NCBI GenBank assembly: GCA_030142905.1
Contig: JASJOG010000159.1
Coordinates: 248,001-312,000 of the forward strand
Origin: Heliopora coerulea
Lineage: Eukaryota; Cnidaria; Anthozoa; Scleralcyonacea; Helioporidae
Direction of reading: 5' to 3'
DNA: 64,000 nucleotides
This document shows positions 11,703 to 21,636 of this stretch, piece after piece. How positions within the stretch are numbered: position 1 is the first letter of the stretch; the number at the start of each line of letters is the position of its first letter. Under the pieces are notes generated by a model. That model searched no databases. It was not told the DNA's origin and saw nothing but the letters and a program-made list of their open reading frames with translations. The translations under genes and the position numbers were made by a program.

Positions 11703-12157
11703 TGCCTGTAAATACAGTATTTTAACTGAAACGTAACTTTAAAGTCCAAATCTGAGAACCCAGCTGGTGTACACAGTGACCGAGCGACAAAATTTCAAAG
11801 ATTTTCTGAAAAAATTTGCTAATAATAGTAATCACATATTTAGAAGATATCACATGAGAAAGTAAAGATGCCAGTTCCTACTTCTAAAAAAATATAATTA
11901 ATTTTAACCCTTCTCCCTTGACAAATTAAATTGTCTCCAGTTAGACACAATAAAATAACAAGGAAGCCAGTTTCACCGGTCTGCGAGAGAAAGGGTTAAA
12001 GGCAACAGTTCATAACTTGTAGCAACAACAAGTTCAAATAAAATTTGAACCAGTTAAAAAAAATTGTACTGGTTCGAGAAAAATTAAACTAGTTTAAAAT
12101 TTTTTGAACTAGTTCAAAAAAAATTCAACCATGGTTAAAATTGCCCCACAACATATA

Positions 12158-13694
12158 TTCCGGTTGAAAATGTTTTGAAAACCTTAAGACATTTGAAAAC
12201 TTCCAAAAGCACAGGTCTTGATAAAATTCCAGCAAAGATGCTGCGAATCGCTTCAGATATTATAGCACCTTCCCTGACTTTCATATTTAATTTATCACTT
12301 TCAACTGGGGTGTTTGTGGATGATTGGAAAAATGCGAGAGTAACCCCGATATACAAGGAAGGCAACAGACGAATTATGGGTAACTATAGACCTATATCAA
12401 TTTTACCAATTATAAGTAAGGTATTCGAAAAAGAAATTTTCCAACAACTTTACAAACATTTAAATGATAATTACCTTATATCTAAATTCCAATCCGGTTT
12501 TCGGCCAGGACATTCCACACTTACTGCTTTAATTCAAATGTGCGATGCCTGGTTTGAAAATATCGACAACGGCAAACTAACAGGGGTTGTTTTCCTTGAC
12601 ATTCGTAAAGCGTTTGATTCCGTTGACCATGATATTCTACTTGAGAAATTGGCATTTTATGGAGTTTCCCACACGGAACTTAAGTGGTTCCATTCATACT
12701 TAACAAATCGATATCAACAATGCCTCATAAATGGTTTTCTTTCTGGTATAAATAATATGTGGTATTCCACAAGGGTCAATACGTGGCCCTTTGTTGTTCT
12801 TGATTTATATCAACGATTTACCCAATAGTCTTAATTTAACAACACCCTGTTTATATGCTGATGATACACAAATATTTGCTTCCTCATGTGATCCTGTTGA
12901 ATTAGCCTATAATTTAAACTCAGATTTACAGAATGTAATGGATTGGTTAACCTTAAATAAACTCCAATCCCATTCCTCAAAAACCAAGTTCATAGTTATA
13001 GGATCTAAACCAAATCTGACATCCAAAGTTGCTGATTTACATTCCAGAATAACCATGAATAACAATTCAATATCGCCTGTTACCTCTCACAAATGTTTGG
13101 GAGTCGATCTTGACGAGACATTGGCCTTTGATATTTATATTGAAAAATTATGCTTAAAGATTTGTTCTGGCATAGGTGCTTTGAGGAGAATTAAACCATT
13201 TGCTCCCTCATGCTTTCTTAAAAAACTTTACAGATCTTTAATTCAGCCATATTTCGATTATTGTTCTCCCTTGTGGGATACATGTAATAAGACATTAAAA
13301 GAACAAGTTACAAACGCTTCAAAATCGTGCTGCCAGAGTCATTACAGGAGCAAGATATGAAATTAGATCGAATGAGCTTTTGGAAAGTCTACAGTGGGAC
13401 TCTCTCCATGTAAGGCGTGCTAAATTGAAGAGTGTCCTGCTGTATAAGGTTCTCAACCAAAATACGGTACAGTGCTTAACAGAAAGCCTTGTTAGACTTA
13501 GAGATCTGAATAGAGGGTATGACTTACGTAATCTTGAAACTGATCTAGCACTTCCAAAGTCGAAAACTAATTTTCTTAAGCGAAGCTTTAGATATAATGG
13601 CTCAATGTTATGGACTAATCTTCCAATCGAGGCTAAAAAAGCGACTTCGCCTCATCAATTCAAACGTAGCATTGCGGGCCTGTCTTTTTCATGA
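12158..13694 (+). pseudogene. LINE ORF2, reverse transcriptase
   Basis: Continuation of ORF2 after Ginger. RT motifs in order: KTSKSTGLDKIPAKML, NYRPISILPIISKVFE, FQSGFRPGHST, VFLDIRKAFDSVDH, then (new frame after an indel near 12757) GIPQGS, LYADDTQIF (catalytic YADD) and the C-terminal ILLYKVLNQN-type region to 13694. Frame changes near 12757 and 13315. The catalytic residues survive, but the ORF cannot be read through. Confidence 0.85.
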
Positions 13695-13773
13695 ACCATG
13701 TTGACTTCAATATAGTAAATATACAATTTTTAATTTTTAAATTTAATTTTATGTAATTTTTATCTAATTTTTA

Positions 13774-13803
<30 letters not shown>
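13695..13803 (+). mobile_element. LINE 3' UTR, first part, ending in (TA)n
   Basis: AT-rich 3' untranslated region with repeated TTTTTATCTAA words, ending in a (TA)n tract at 13779-13803 next to the Penelope insertion. A second (TA)n tract lies beyond the insertion (15642-15665), so it probably entered a TA-rich site. Confidence 0.65.
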
Positions 13804-13804
<1 letters not shown>

Positions 13805-13812
13805 CCTCAAAA

Positions 13813-13858
13813 AGTCACTACAGCCTGTTTCATTTTGGGAAAGAATCTTCAGGTGACT
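13813..13858 (-). ncRNA. Hammerhead ribozyme, left Penelope copy (weak stem II)
   Basis: Minus-strand counterpart of the motif at 15512-15557: stem I AGTCAC/GTGACT (6 bp), core CTGAAGA, GAAAC, short stem III (AC/GU, loop AGGCT) and GTA cleavage triplet. One base differs in stem II (AAAA instead of AAGA), leaving a C-A mismatch, so activity should be reduced. Confidence 0.65.
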
Positions 13859-13884
13859 GACCAACTTCGAAACCAGGAAGCTTT

Positions 13885-14760
13885 TTATGCGTAGGCCGGA
13901 ATGTGGGCGTTAGGGCATGGAACAATAGGGGGATTTTGTTTTTGTTTTAGGTTGTTTATGCGGAATTTGACCTTGTGTGGGCAGGCCGAAACTATTTCCG
14001 ATCTTTTGTTTAGCAAGTTATTTTTATCTTTTACGTTCAAAATAGAAAATTTTTCCTCTAGACATAAATTACATCGTTTTGATCCTCCTGAATATGAAAT
14101 AGCGTGTTTTAAAATAGACCATTTTATGGTGAAATCTTGTTTGTTGTTTTTCAAATTCCAAATGTGTTTAGAAAGCTCCGTTTCATTAGAATATTTTATG
14201 TGTTGAAAAGACTTAGTGTGGTTACGATATCGCTCTTTGAATGTCTTAGATGTCATCCCTATGTAGTGTTTTGTGGTGTTCGTGTTGCATGTTGTGACTG
14301 ATGCTTTGTATACTATGTCCTTGGTTAAGCATTCTTTCTGAAGTGGGCATGCGTCCTTGTTCCTACAGTTGCAGTTTTCAGTGGCCTTATTCTGTGGTTT
14401 GTTTTTCCTAATTATGCGTGAGTTGTGTCGTGTGATAAAAGATTTAATGTTGTTCATGCAGCTATAACTAACCTTGACTGTGTTCCTATTGAAAATCTTA
14501 TGAAGTTTATGGTGTGGAGAAAAGTGTTTATCGATGAGGCCTAAGAAATCGCGCCCGATGTTTGAGCGGACGTTTTTGCTGTATGGTGGGTTGAACCAAA
14601 TGATATTACGTTGCCTATTTCTACGTGGTTGTTGAGATGTATATCGAATGTAACTGAGATCGTAGTCGAAACTGCTGTGTTTGAGTGCCTTCTGATACAT
14701 CGGTGCGCATTTCCTAAATGTCTGTTCATCTGATGAAAGTGATGCAATGCGCGTGTTCAA
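13885..14760 (-). pseudogene. Penelope C-terminal protein with GIY-YIG nuclease (left copy)
   Basis: 291 codons, without an RT domain. Residues ~1-110 are the RT-connection region (NTRIASLSSDEQTF, IIWFNPPYSKNVRSNIG). A Cys-rich linker follows (CNCRNKDACPLQKEC), then a GIY-YIG endonuclease, IVYKASVT ... HYIGMTSKTFKERYRNH with downstream Glu in NETELSKHIW, ending in a conserved tail. GIY-YIG nucleases in Penelope-like elements nick the target. The frame is open, but with no RT the copy cannot move on its own. The 5' side ends at the palindrome centre. Confidence 0.85.
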
Positions 14761-14774
14761 CCCACCATATTTGG

Positions 14775-15485
14775 TTCAACCCACCATACAGCAAAAACGT
14801 CCGCTCAAACATCGGGCGCGATTTCTTAGGCCTCATCGATAAACACTTTTCTCCACACCATAAACTTCATAAGATTTTCAATAGGAACACAGTCAAGGTT
14901 AGTTATAGCTGCATGAACAACATTAAATCTTTTATCACACGACACAACTCACGCATAATTAGGAAAAACAAACCACAGAATAAGGCCACTGAAAACTGCA
15001 ACTGTAGGAACAAGGACGCATGCCCACTTCAGAAAGAATGCTTAACCAAGGACATAGTATACAAAGCATCAGTCACAACATGCAACACGAACACCACAAA
15101 ACACTACATAGGGATGACATCTAAGACATTCAAAGAGCGATATCGTAACCACACTAAGTCTTTTCAACACATAAAATATTCTAATGAAACGGAGCTTTCT
15201 AAACACATTTGGAATTTGAAAAACAACAAACAAGATTTCACCATAAAATGGTCTATTTTAAAACACGCTATTTCATATTCAGGAGGATCAAAACGATGTA
15301 ATTTATGTCTAGAGGAAAAATTTTCTATTTTGAACGTAAAAGATAAAAATAACTTGCTAAACAAAAGATCGGAAATAGTTTCGGCCTGCCCACACAAGGT
15401 CAAATTCCGCATAAACAACCTAAAACAAAAACAAAATCCCCCTATTGTTCCATGCCCTAACGCCCACATTCCGGCCTACGCATAA
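14775..15485 (+). pseudogene. Penelope C-terminal protein with GIY-YIG nuclease (right copy)
   Basis: Plus-strand mirror copy. From IWFNPPYSKNV to the stop at 15483-15485 it matches the left copy residue for residue in the translations I compared, including the Cys-rich linker and YIGMT/FKERYRNH motifs. The first ~19 codons of the open frame (from the ATG at 14718) are antisense DNA of the left copy and not Penelope protein. The near identity implies that the palindrome formed recently or is kept alike by gene conversion. Confidence 0.8.
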
Positions 15486-15511
15486 AAAGCTTCCTGGTTT
15501 CGAAGTTGGTC

Positions 15512-15557
15512 AGTCACCTGAAGATTCTTTCCCAAGATGAAACAGGCTGTAGTGACT
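15512..15557 (+). ncRNA. Hammerhead ribozyme, right Penelope copy
   Basis: Stem I AGTCAC (15512-15517) pairs perfectly with GTGACT (15552-15557). Core CTGAAGA is at 15518-15524. Stem II TCTT/AAGA (526-529 with 534-537 of the 15500s) is closed by a T-T apposition, and GAAAC (15539-15543) follows. Stem III is only AC/GU with a 5-nt loop, and cleavage would follow GTA at 15549-15551. A very short stem III is the known form of hammerheads in Penelope-like elements (type I). The U-U at the base of stem II is not ideal. Confidence 0.75.
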
Positions 15558-15665
15558 TTTTGAGGTAAGCGATATAGTCCCATTTGCTCTTTCTTTGCGT
15601 TATTGAGCCCTCTTTGCATTTCGTAAACCTAAACGTTCACGTATATATATATATATATATATATA

Positions 15666-15831
15666 TTTAACTATTTGGATCAGCTTCTATAAATATGTAG
15701 TAGTAGTACTTAGTATTAGTTAATTTGTATTTGTAAGGTATCACGCCCCTCCTGTAAATCAGCTTATTTTTTTTTTTTTAAAGTTGTGAGAGGCTAGCGT
15801 GTTTAAATAAAAGCGATGTATGTATGTATGT
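15666..15831 (+). mobile_element. LINE 3' UTR, last part, with (ATGT)n tail
   Basis: 3' end of the CR1/L2 LINE after the Penelope insertion: an A/T-rich segment, a T-run near 15768-15779, then the tail (ATGT)n at 15816-15831. hAT coding sequence resumes immediately after it at 15832. Confidence 0.65.
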
Positions 15832-16132
15832 AAAGGTACAAAAGGCTAAAACATTAGCAAAAAAAATCTTAACAGCTTTAATATTAAGGGCAGATTGACA
15901 CATGAGCAGCACAGTGAAAGAAAAAGGCATAAGGGAAAACCTGTCGTAAAATAGCTTGTAGCCCATTAAGATGGCCACTCATTACAGATGCACCATCATA
16001 AGTTTGCATAACAAGTTTGGACTTTATAGATTCTCCATACTTATCAAGAATTCCCTTCACAATATCACCAATAGCTTGTGCACTTCTGTCAGGACTAACA
16101 TTTCTAAATTTGAGGAATCTTCGACAAATGGC
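15832..16132 (-). pseudogene. hAT transposase, middle part (segment 2 of 3)
   Basis: Encodes the transposase core between copia and the LINE: RRFLKFRNVSPDRSAQAI, then SKLVMQTYDGASVMSGHL (the YDGASVMSG hallmark of ZMYM1-like hAT proteins), then FFHCAAHV. A frameshift near 15895 leads to NIKAVKIFFANVLAFCTF at the LINE junction. Upstream (16132) the codon phase matches the segment at 20652 exactly if copia is ignored. Confidence 0.85.
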
Positions 16133-16219
16133 TGTGGACATGTCACATGATATCACCATGCGGTAAAAAACCTCTTGTTCTGTTCATACTCTTTATGTTG
16201 ATATTAAAGAATTCTAACA
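16133..16219 (+). repeat. Copia 5' LTR (87 bp)
   Basis: Starts TGTGGACATG and ends TCTAACA. It matches the 3' LTR except for a 31-bp deletion between two TCATAC repeats and scattered substitutions. It includes ATTAAAG near its end, a possible poly(A) signal. Confidence 0.85.
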
Positions 16220-16233
16220 GGTTATGGGCCCAG
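16220..16233 (+). promoter_or_regulatory. Primer binding site: internal initiator-tRNA-Met region
   Basis: GGTTATGGGCCCAG follows the 5' LTR directly. It is the reverse complement of the anticodon stem-loop of initiator methionine tRNA (CTGGGCCCATAACC), not of a tRNA 3' end. Drosophila copia is primed the same way by an internally cleaved tRNA-iMet. Confidence 0.85.
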
Positions 16234-16347
16234 GACGTGAGAGATAAGGAAGTGACGGCTACATGACATTTATTTTTGCTCCTGTGGTGTATATGTATAT
16301 TGTTTAATTGAGCGAAACTTTTATTCATTTTTGATCGAAGAGACAAC

Positions 16348-17475
16348 ATGGCGGAAATCACAAAGATCGAGAAATTAAACGGAAAAAACTATCAATCATG
16401 GAAATACAATATCAAGCTCGTTTTAATGCAGCGCGGATTATGGGGATTCACTCAAGAAGGACAAGAAACGGCCCGGGAAGAGACTGCGACTGCTGCTGTG
16501 AGAAATGCCTTTCGACTGCAATCAGACAAAGCCTACTCGTTGATAGCTCTCAATGTTGAAAAGCATCTCCAAGTTCACATCTCATCGACGACCAATCCGC
16601 TGAAAACCTGGAAAAATTTACAGAAGCAATTCGAATTTGTATCAATAAACCAGATCGTCCGCTTGAATCAAAAGTTTTACGCTGCTAATATGGAAAATGG
16701 TGCTGACTTGATGAAGCACATAACGTACATGACATCGCTTGCCGAACAACTTCGAGAGATGAAGGAAGACATTTCGCCAAAGAAGTTCGCTACCGTAGTA
16801 CTGGGCAGTTTACCAGAGTCATACGACAATGTTCTAACCAGTTTAAACGCCAGAGATGCAGAAAAACTAGATTGGGATGACATAAAAGGATTGTTAATCG
16901 AGGAAAACATGAAACAAAAGGAGAAGAGTGACAAAAACAAGTTCGACAATGGCAATGCTTTGTTTACGAAAGGAGGAAGAAAACGGTTTGACAGAGGAAG
17001 AAGACAAGAGCAGGCTAGACGCACAGAATGGTCAAACGATTATAAACCATTATGTAGAAGGAGCCCACGAGGAAGTTCAACTGTGCAAAGATGCTTTAGA
17101 TGTAATCAGCTTGGGCACATTGTGAAAAATTGTCCAAGTAATAACAACCAGAACAATAATCGAGGTGAGCATTCAAAAATGGCAGAATATGGTAGAGTTG
17201 CATTAATATCAAATGCCAATAACACAAAGAAATGGTTTATTGATTCTCCGGCGACCAAGCAAATGACCCGTGATAAAAGTATCTTGATGTACTACAATGA
17301 ATATCAACAACCAGATAAATTTATCTCGGAGATAACACTGTGGCTCTGGCTTTGGGTGAAGGAATGGTTCGACTTCATACAGGAGATGAGACAGACTTTA
17401 ATCTCGAACTGCACAAAGTATTGTTCGTGCCTAACCTGGCCAAGAACTTACTTTAAGGACATGCAATGGCTTTAA
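16348..17475 (+). pseudogene. Copia gag and start of protease
   Basis: ATG at 16348 (MAEITKIEKLNGKNYQSW). Gag of the UBN2/retrotran-gag type (residues ~1-200), a CCHC zinc knuckle CFRCNQLGHIVKNC (~250), and the protease start WFIDSPATKQM. The usual active site is DSGA; here it is DSPA, so the conserved Gly is lost. A one-base deletion near 17325 shifts the frame (nonsense residues LWLWLWVKEW follow), and a second indel lies near 17480. Gag packages RNA; the protease cleaves the polyprotein. Confidence 0.85.
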
Positions 17476-17512
17476 TGGAAGCCAAGTCTGTTTTGACAAG
17501 GAGAAATGTATT

Positions 17513-20431
17513 GTGATGAAGGATGGCAAAGAGTTTGTTATCGGACAGCTATCAAGTAATAAACTATATACAGTTAACACTACTGAATTCGCACAAACTG
17601 TGACTGAAACTGATAAACCAACACCTGAAGTTTGGCACCAAAGATTAGGTCATTTGAACAACAACTATGTTCATCAACTAACTAAGAAGGAAATGGTTGT
17701 AGGGATGAACTATGATGTAAATTGTCCTGTGGAAAAAGAATGTAAAGGATGTACCCTTGGAAAGATGCAGAGAGGCCCCTTTCCTAAGCACAGTCAACAC
17801 CGAGCAACTAAACCTTATGAAATGATACATAGTGATATATGTGGTCCAATGCAAGTTGCATTAAAAGGTGGAAGCAGATATGTGTTGACATTCACCGATG
17901 ATTTTTCCAGATACACCGCTCTCTACTTTCTCGAGAACGAGAGTGAAGTTCTTTCAAAGTTCAAGGAACACGTCAACTTGGTGGAGAATCAGAATGGAAA
18001 GGTCAAAGTGTTAAGAAGTGATAATGGGGGAGAATATACGTCTCATAACTTTGCCAATTATTGTGCAGAGAAAGGAATTCTTCATGAATTTACAAGTCCG
18101 TATTGCCCTGAACAGAATGGAGTAACTGAACGTTTAAATCACACAATCATGGAAGCAACAAGATCAATGATTTATCAGGCAGGACTGCCTCTAAACTTTT
18201 GGGCTGAAGCTTGCAACACAGCTGTTTATGTCCACAATCGGAGCCTTACTACAGCTTTAAAGGACAAAACTCCATTTGAATGTTTCCAATATAAGAATTT
18301 TAGATGTGTAAGCTATGCGCACATTCCAGATTCCCGAAGCAAGAAGTTAGATCCGAAATCCAGTAAAGAAATTTTTGTAGGATATCCTAGTGGTTGCAAG
18401 GGATACAAGCTGTATGATTTGGAGAAGAGGCAATTCATAATTAGGCAAAATGTTATTTTTCATGAGAAGACGTTTCACCATTTTGATGAGAAATCAAAGG
18501 TAGATGGTGGAACACAATCAGAGTATCTCATTTCAGATGACAAAGAACAGTCTCAAATATTTACACGACCTGCTATTGATACTAATGAAAATGAACCTGG
18601 AAATGAGAACGGTGTAGTTGAAGTTCCTGATGCATATAACCCTGAACCAGTGGGAGAAGTGGATAGAGAAATACCATTGAGAAGAAACGATGAACAGTTT
18701 CCAGTAAATGCTGAACAAGTGGGAGAGAATGAAGAGCCACCAGCACTGAGAACCTATGAAGACCTGTTTATGAAAAATGTTCGAAATTTGGGACCTGCAA
18801 GACAGCGGAGACCTCCAAGCAGATTCACAGATGATGCTTGTCCAGTAATTAATTCCTTAACCTCAGAAAGCGATGAACCCAAAGGAATCTATGATGCTCT
18901 GAATGGTAAACATGCAGTTCGGTGGAAAGAAGCAGTGCTTTCAGAGTACTCTTCCTTGGTAGAAAATAAAACATGGCAACTAGTCCCTCCTCCAACAGAT
19001 AAAAACATTGTTGGTTCTCGATGGGTCTTGAGAATCAAGCGTGGTGAAGATGGAGCAATGGGACGCTTTAAAGCAAGACTTGTTGCACAGAGCTACTCAC
19101 AAATAAAAGGAACTGACTATGATAAAGTGTTCTCACCAGTAGCTCGACATACATCTTTAAGATCATTACTTGCTTTAGCCAATGCACATGACCTTGAAAT
19201 CCATCAGATGGATGTAAAGACAGCATTTCTAAATGGAACATTAGACTGTGAGATTTTTATGTCGCATCCCGAAGGATTTGTTGATCCGAAGAAGCCTGAT
19301 AATGTTTGCAAATTAAAGAAGAGTATCTGTGGACTCAAACAGTCAGCTCGCTGTTGGAATGTTACTCTTGATGAGTATTTAAGATCAAATGGTTATCGCA
19401 AGAGCAATGCTGATGATTGCCTGTATGTGAAATCAATCAAGAAAGCTGATGGACATATCATTTTTGTAATCCTAGGTGTTTACGTGGATGGCATCCTTCC
19501 AGTTTCCAACGACATCTCCATGTTGAATGCAGAGAAGACATCTTTGTGTCAAAGGTTCAAGATGGTTGACCAGGGCGAAGTACACTACCTTCTGGGAATG
19601 TCAATTAAGCGAGACAGAGAAGCGAAGACCTAATCAATTAGCCAACCGTTTTACCTTGAAAGAGTGCTTAGCAGATTTGGAATGAAAAGCTGTAAGCCTG
19701 TCTCCACACCACTTGAAGCTGGTAAAAGATTTAAAGAGATGTCACCAGATGATAAATGTTTTGATACTCAAACATACCAACAAGCCATTCGATGTTTGAC
19801 TTATGCATCCATAACAACCAGACCTGATATTGCTACTGCAGTTGGAATCTTATCTCAATACATGTCCAGACCAAGTAAATATCATTGGATAGGTGTCAAA
19901 CGTGTGTTGCGATACCTGAAAGGAACACTGACCTATGGTCTTACATTTTTCGCTGACCAGAAAGAGCCAGATTTATTTGATTTCTCTGATGCAGATTGGG
20001 CAGGAGACATTGATACACGTCGCTCAACATCCGGATATGTGTTTAAACTCGGTAAGAGTACTGTGAGCTGGTCAAGTCAAAAACAAGCTACTGGCGCCAA
20101 ACCATCGACTGAGGCTGAATGTGTGGCATTAAGTTCTGCTGCACAAGAAGCCGTATGGTTACGTCGCTTGATCGATGATCTTCACCAGAAAGTGGATAAA
20201 CCAACCATCATCTTCGAAGATAACCAAGGAACCATTGAAATGGCTAAGAACCCCAAGAATCACAAACGAACTAAGCACGTTGACATTTATCATCATTTTG
20301 TTCGTGAACGAGTTATGGTGAATGAAATCAAGGTGATCTATTGTCCAACTGAGGACATGGTAGCTGACGTCATGACTAAAGGACTACCAAAACACACATT
20401 TGAGAAGTTAAGAAATTTATTAGAAGTTTGA
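17513..20431 (+). pseudogene. Copia pol: integrase, reverse transcriptase, RNase H
   Basis: One frame with a single stop at 19631-19633. Gag-pre-integrase zinc finger (VWHQRLGHLNN ... CKGCTLGK, residues ~42-85), integrase core with HSDICGP, RSDNGGEYTS and NGVTERLN (D, D, E), chromodomain-like linker, RT with WVLRIKRGEDG, KTAFLNGTLDCEIFM and GLKQSARCW. The RT active site reads VYVDGIL, where YVDD is required. RNase H follows with DADWAGD, STEAECVAL and FEDNQGT. The copy is therefore inactive for three separate reasons (stop, YVDG, protease). Confidence 0.9.
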
Positions 20432-20533
20432 CATTTAAACATTTACAATATTATGATATTCATAGCATAAATTATGAAGTGGGAATGTTGATGTATGATA
20501 ATTGTACTATTATTGTAGTTGGCCAGGATTGCT

Positions 20534-20651
20534 TGTGGACATGTCACATGATATCACCATGCGGTAAAAAACCTCTTGTTCTGTTCACTTTTATTGCAGT
20601 CATACTTTATTGTAGTCATACTCTTTATGTTCATATTAAAGAATTCTAACA
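20534..20651 (+). repeat. Copia 3' LTR (118 bp)
   Basis: Starts TGTGGACATG and ends TCTAACA, and holds two tandem TCATACTNTTTATG-like words. One of these is missing from the 5' LTR, consistent with recombination between the repeats there. Confidence 0.85.
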
Positions 20652-21544
20652 CTTGGCCCCCCTATCCAACCGAATAATAGCAGTAAGCTGAGCTTTCTTA
20701 GAAATATCAGTAGTTTCATCAACTTGAATACTAAGAAACTGGCATTGCCTTATCTCAAAATCAATTTGGTCCTGAACAACAGAATCTATACATCCTATTA
20801 AATCGTTTTGCACATCAGGGGAAACACCAGTAAATACCCCCCCCCCCATGATAAATTTTTTCTGATTCCTCAAGCCTTCCATGCAGGCGACGATCAAATA
20901 CGGAGTCTAGTTTGCCAAAAGATTTTGATAGCTGTCGAGAATTTCCTTGATTAAGACTGCCACTTGACTCATCAGGCCCTCTAAATGCCAACTCTTGCTT
21001 GGCTAGAAACAAGACAGCTTCCCCGATATTTTTCAATATTTCCCGGTTTTGCCTAACCTTTTCATTGTACCTCTCCACTGGATCTCGCCTTGCCCTTGAA
21101 AAACAAAAGATCGACACTGTCCTGGGAATCAAAAACTTTCCACGATTTATAAGCTTCCATGTGAGATTTAGCTTTCTCGTGCTTTTTGCAGCCACTTGTG
21201 TAACTATGCATGTTTGTGTAGCCAGTTAATACCCTAGGAGAAGAGTTACCAGGTCGAAATAGAAGACACGGCCAGCAAAACAAACCGTTCTTTCGCTTAC
21301 TCCCGCACAACCAATCCCGCGTAGAGTACCACGACTCTTGAAACATTCGAACCGTCCTGCCCGTTGTAGTATGAAGGGAAAGTTTCGGTGTAGGTCGTGG
21401 CATACAAGCCATTTCCTTCTGCTCAGCGATACCTCGCGCAGAAAACGGTCTTTCTAAGAGCTCTTGAACAAAATCCCGGCCGCCAGAGCTTCTACACGAT
21501 TCGCTTGATGGAGTTGGGTGACTTGCTTCAATTTCCATATTCAT
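20652..21544 (-). pseudogene. hAT transposase, N-terminal part (segment 1 of 3)
   Basis: ATG at 21544 (MNMEIEASHPTPSSES). A TTF-type zinc finger follows: MFQESWYSTRDWL, FCWPCLLF, GCKKHEKAKSHMEAYKSW. After a frameshift near 21150 comes the DUF4371 region with VERYNEKVRQNREILKNI and LAKQELAFRGPDESSG; after another near 20830 comes QFLSIQVDETTDISKKAQL (conserved DETTD). The segment ends at Lys codon 20654-20652, exactly at the copia 3' LTR. The three segments together account for a whole ZMYM1-like transposase of roughly 700 residues. Confidence 0.85.
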
Positions 21545-21636
21545 GAGGTGATAAAATATAAAGCTTCCTATCTGAACTATGCATACTAAACAGCTCTGAG
21601 TTACTCAGGCCTCGAAGTCCTACAATTGCTAATAAG

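Larger units (their letters stand above)
8943..12157 (+). mobile_element. Ginger-like DNA transposon with TATA target duplication
   Basis: A 3207-bp element (8947-12153) with ends TGTTGTGGGG...CCCCACAACA and imperfect terminal inverted repeats of roughly 125 bp rich in GAACTAGTTC/GAACCAGTTC words. It is flanked by TATA at 8943-8946 and 12154-12157. Ginger elements are known for TGTNR ends, 4-bp-range target duplications and a transposase related to retroviral/Gypsy integrases; all three features are seen here. It also contains a (CT)n tract and a telomere-like array. Confidence 0.85.
13804..15641. mobile_element. Penelope-like element, head-to-head palindrome
   Basis: Two nearly identical 3' halves of a Penelope-like element in opposite orientation. 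The left arm (13804-14600) reads on the minus strand and the right arm (14770-15566) on the plus strand. Between them, 14600-14770 is unique and carries the extra N-terminal part of the left copy. A short direct repeat, TTCAACCCACCATA (about 14756-14770 and 14774-14788), sits at the join. Inverted and partial-tandem copies are known for this class, whose enzymes add copies at open 3' ends. The RT domain is absent, so both copies are 5'-truncated. Confidence 0.8.
5734..15831 (+). mobile_element. CR1/L2-type LINE, full length, split by Ginger and Penelope insertions
   Basis: A two-ORF non-LTR retrotransposon in opposite orientation to the hAT gene it interrupts. The 5' end is at about 5734 with a first ATG at 5755, and the 3' end carries an (ATGT)n tail at about 15816-15831, typical of target-primed insertion. 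Without the nested Ginger (8947-12153) and Penelope (about 13777-15665) it would be about 5 kb. Both ORFs carry frameshifts. The A-run at the junction (AAAA/AAA) hides the exact target duplication. CR1/L2 placement is inferred from the esterase-bearing ORF1 and from the RT motifs. Confidence 0.8.
16133..20651 (+). mobile_element. Copia-type LTR retrotransposon
   Basis: A complete copia element (gag, protease, integrase, RT, RNase H order) in opposite orientation to the hAT gene. Short LTRs start TGTGGACATG and end TCTAACA. Removing 16133-20651 leaves the hAT frame intact. Flanks ATGGC (left) and TTGGC (right, one base out) suggest an imperfect 5-bp target duplication. The element carries a dead protease motif, frameshifts, a stop and a mutated RT active site. 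Confidence 0.9.

Noticed and set aside
11337..11736. Asn-Pro, Leu-Thr and Arg-Val repeat open frames on both strands
   Set aside because: They are translations of the telomere-like repeat array, with no start context or non-repeat sequence.
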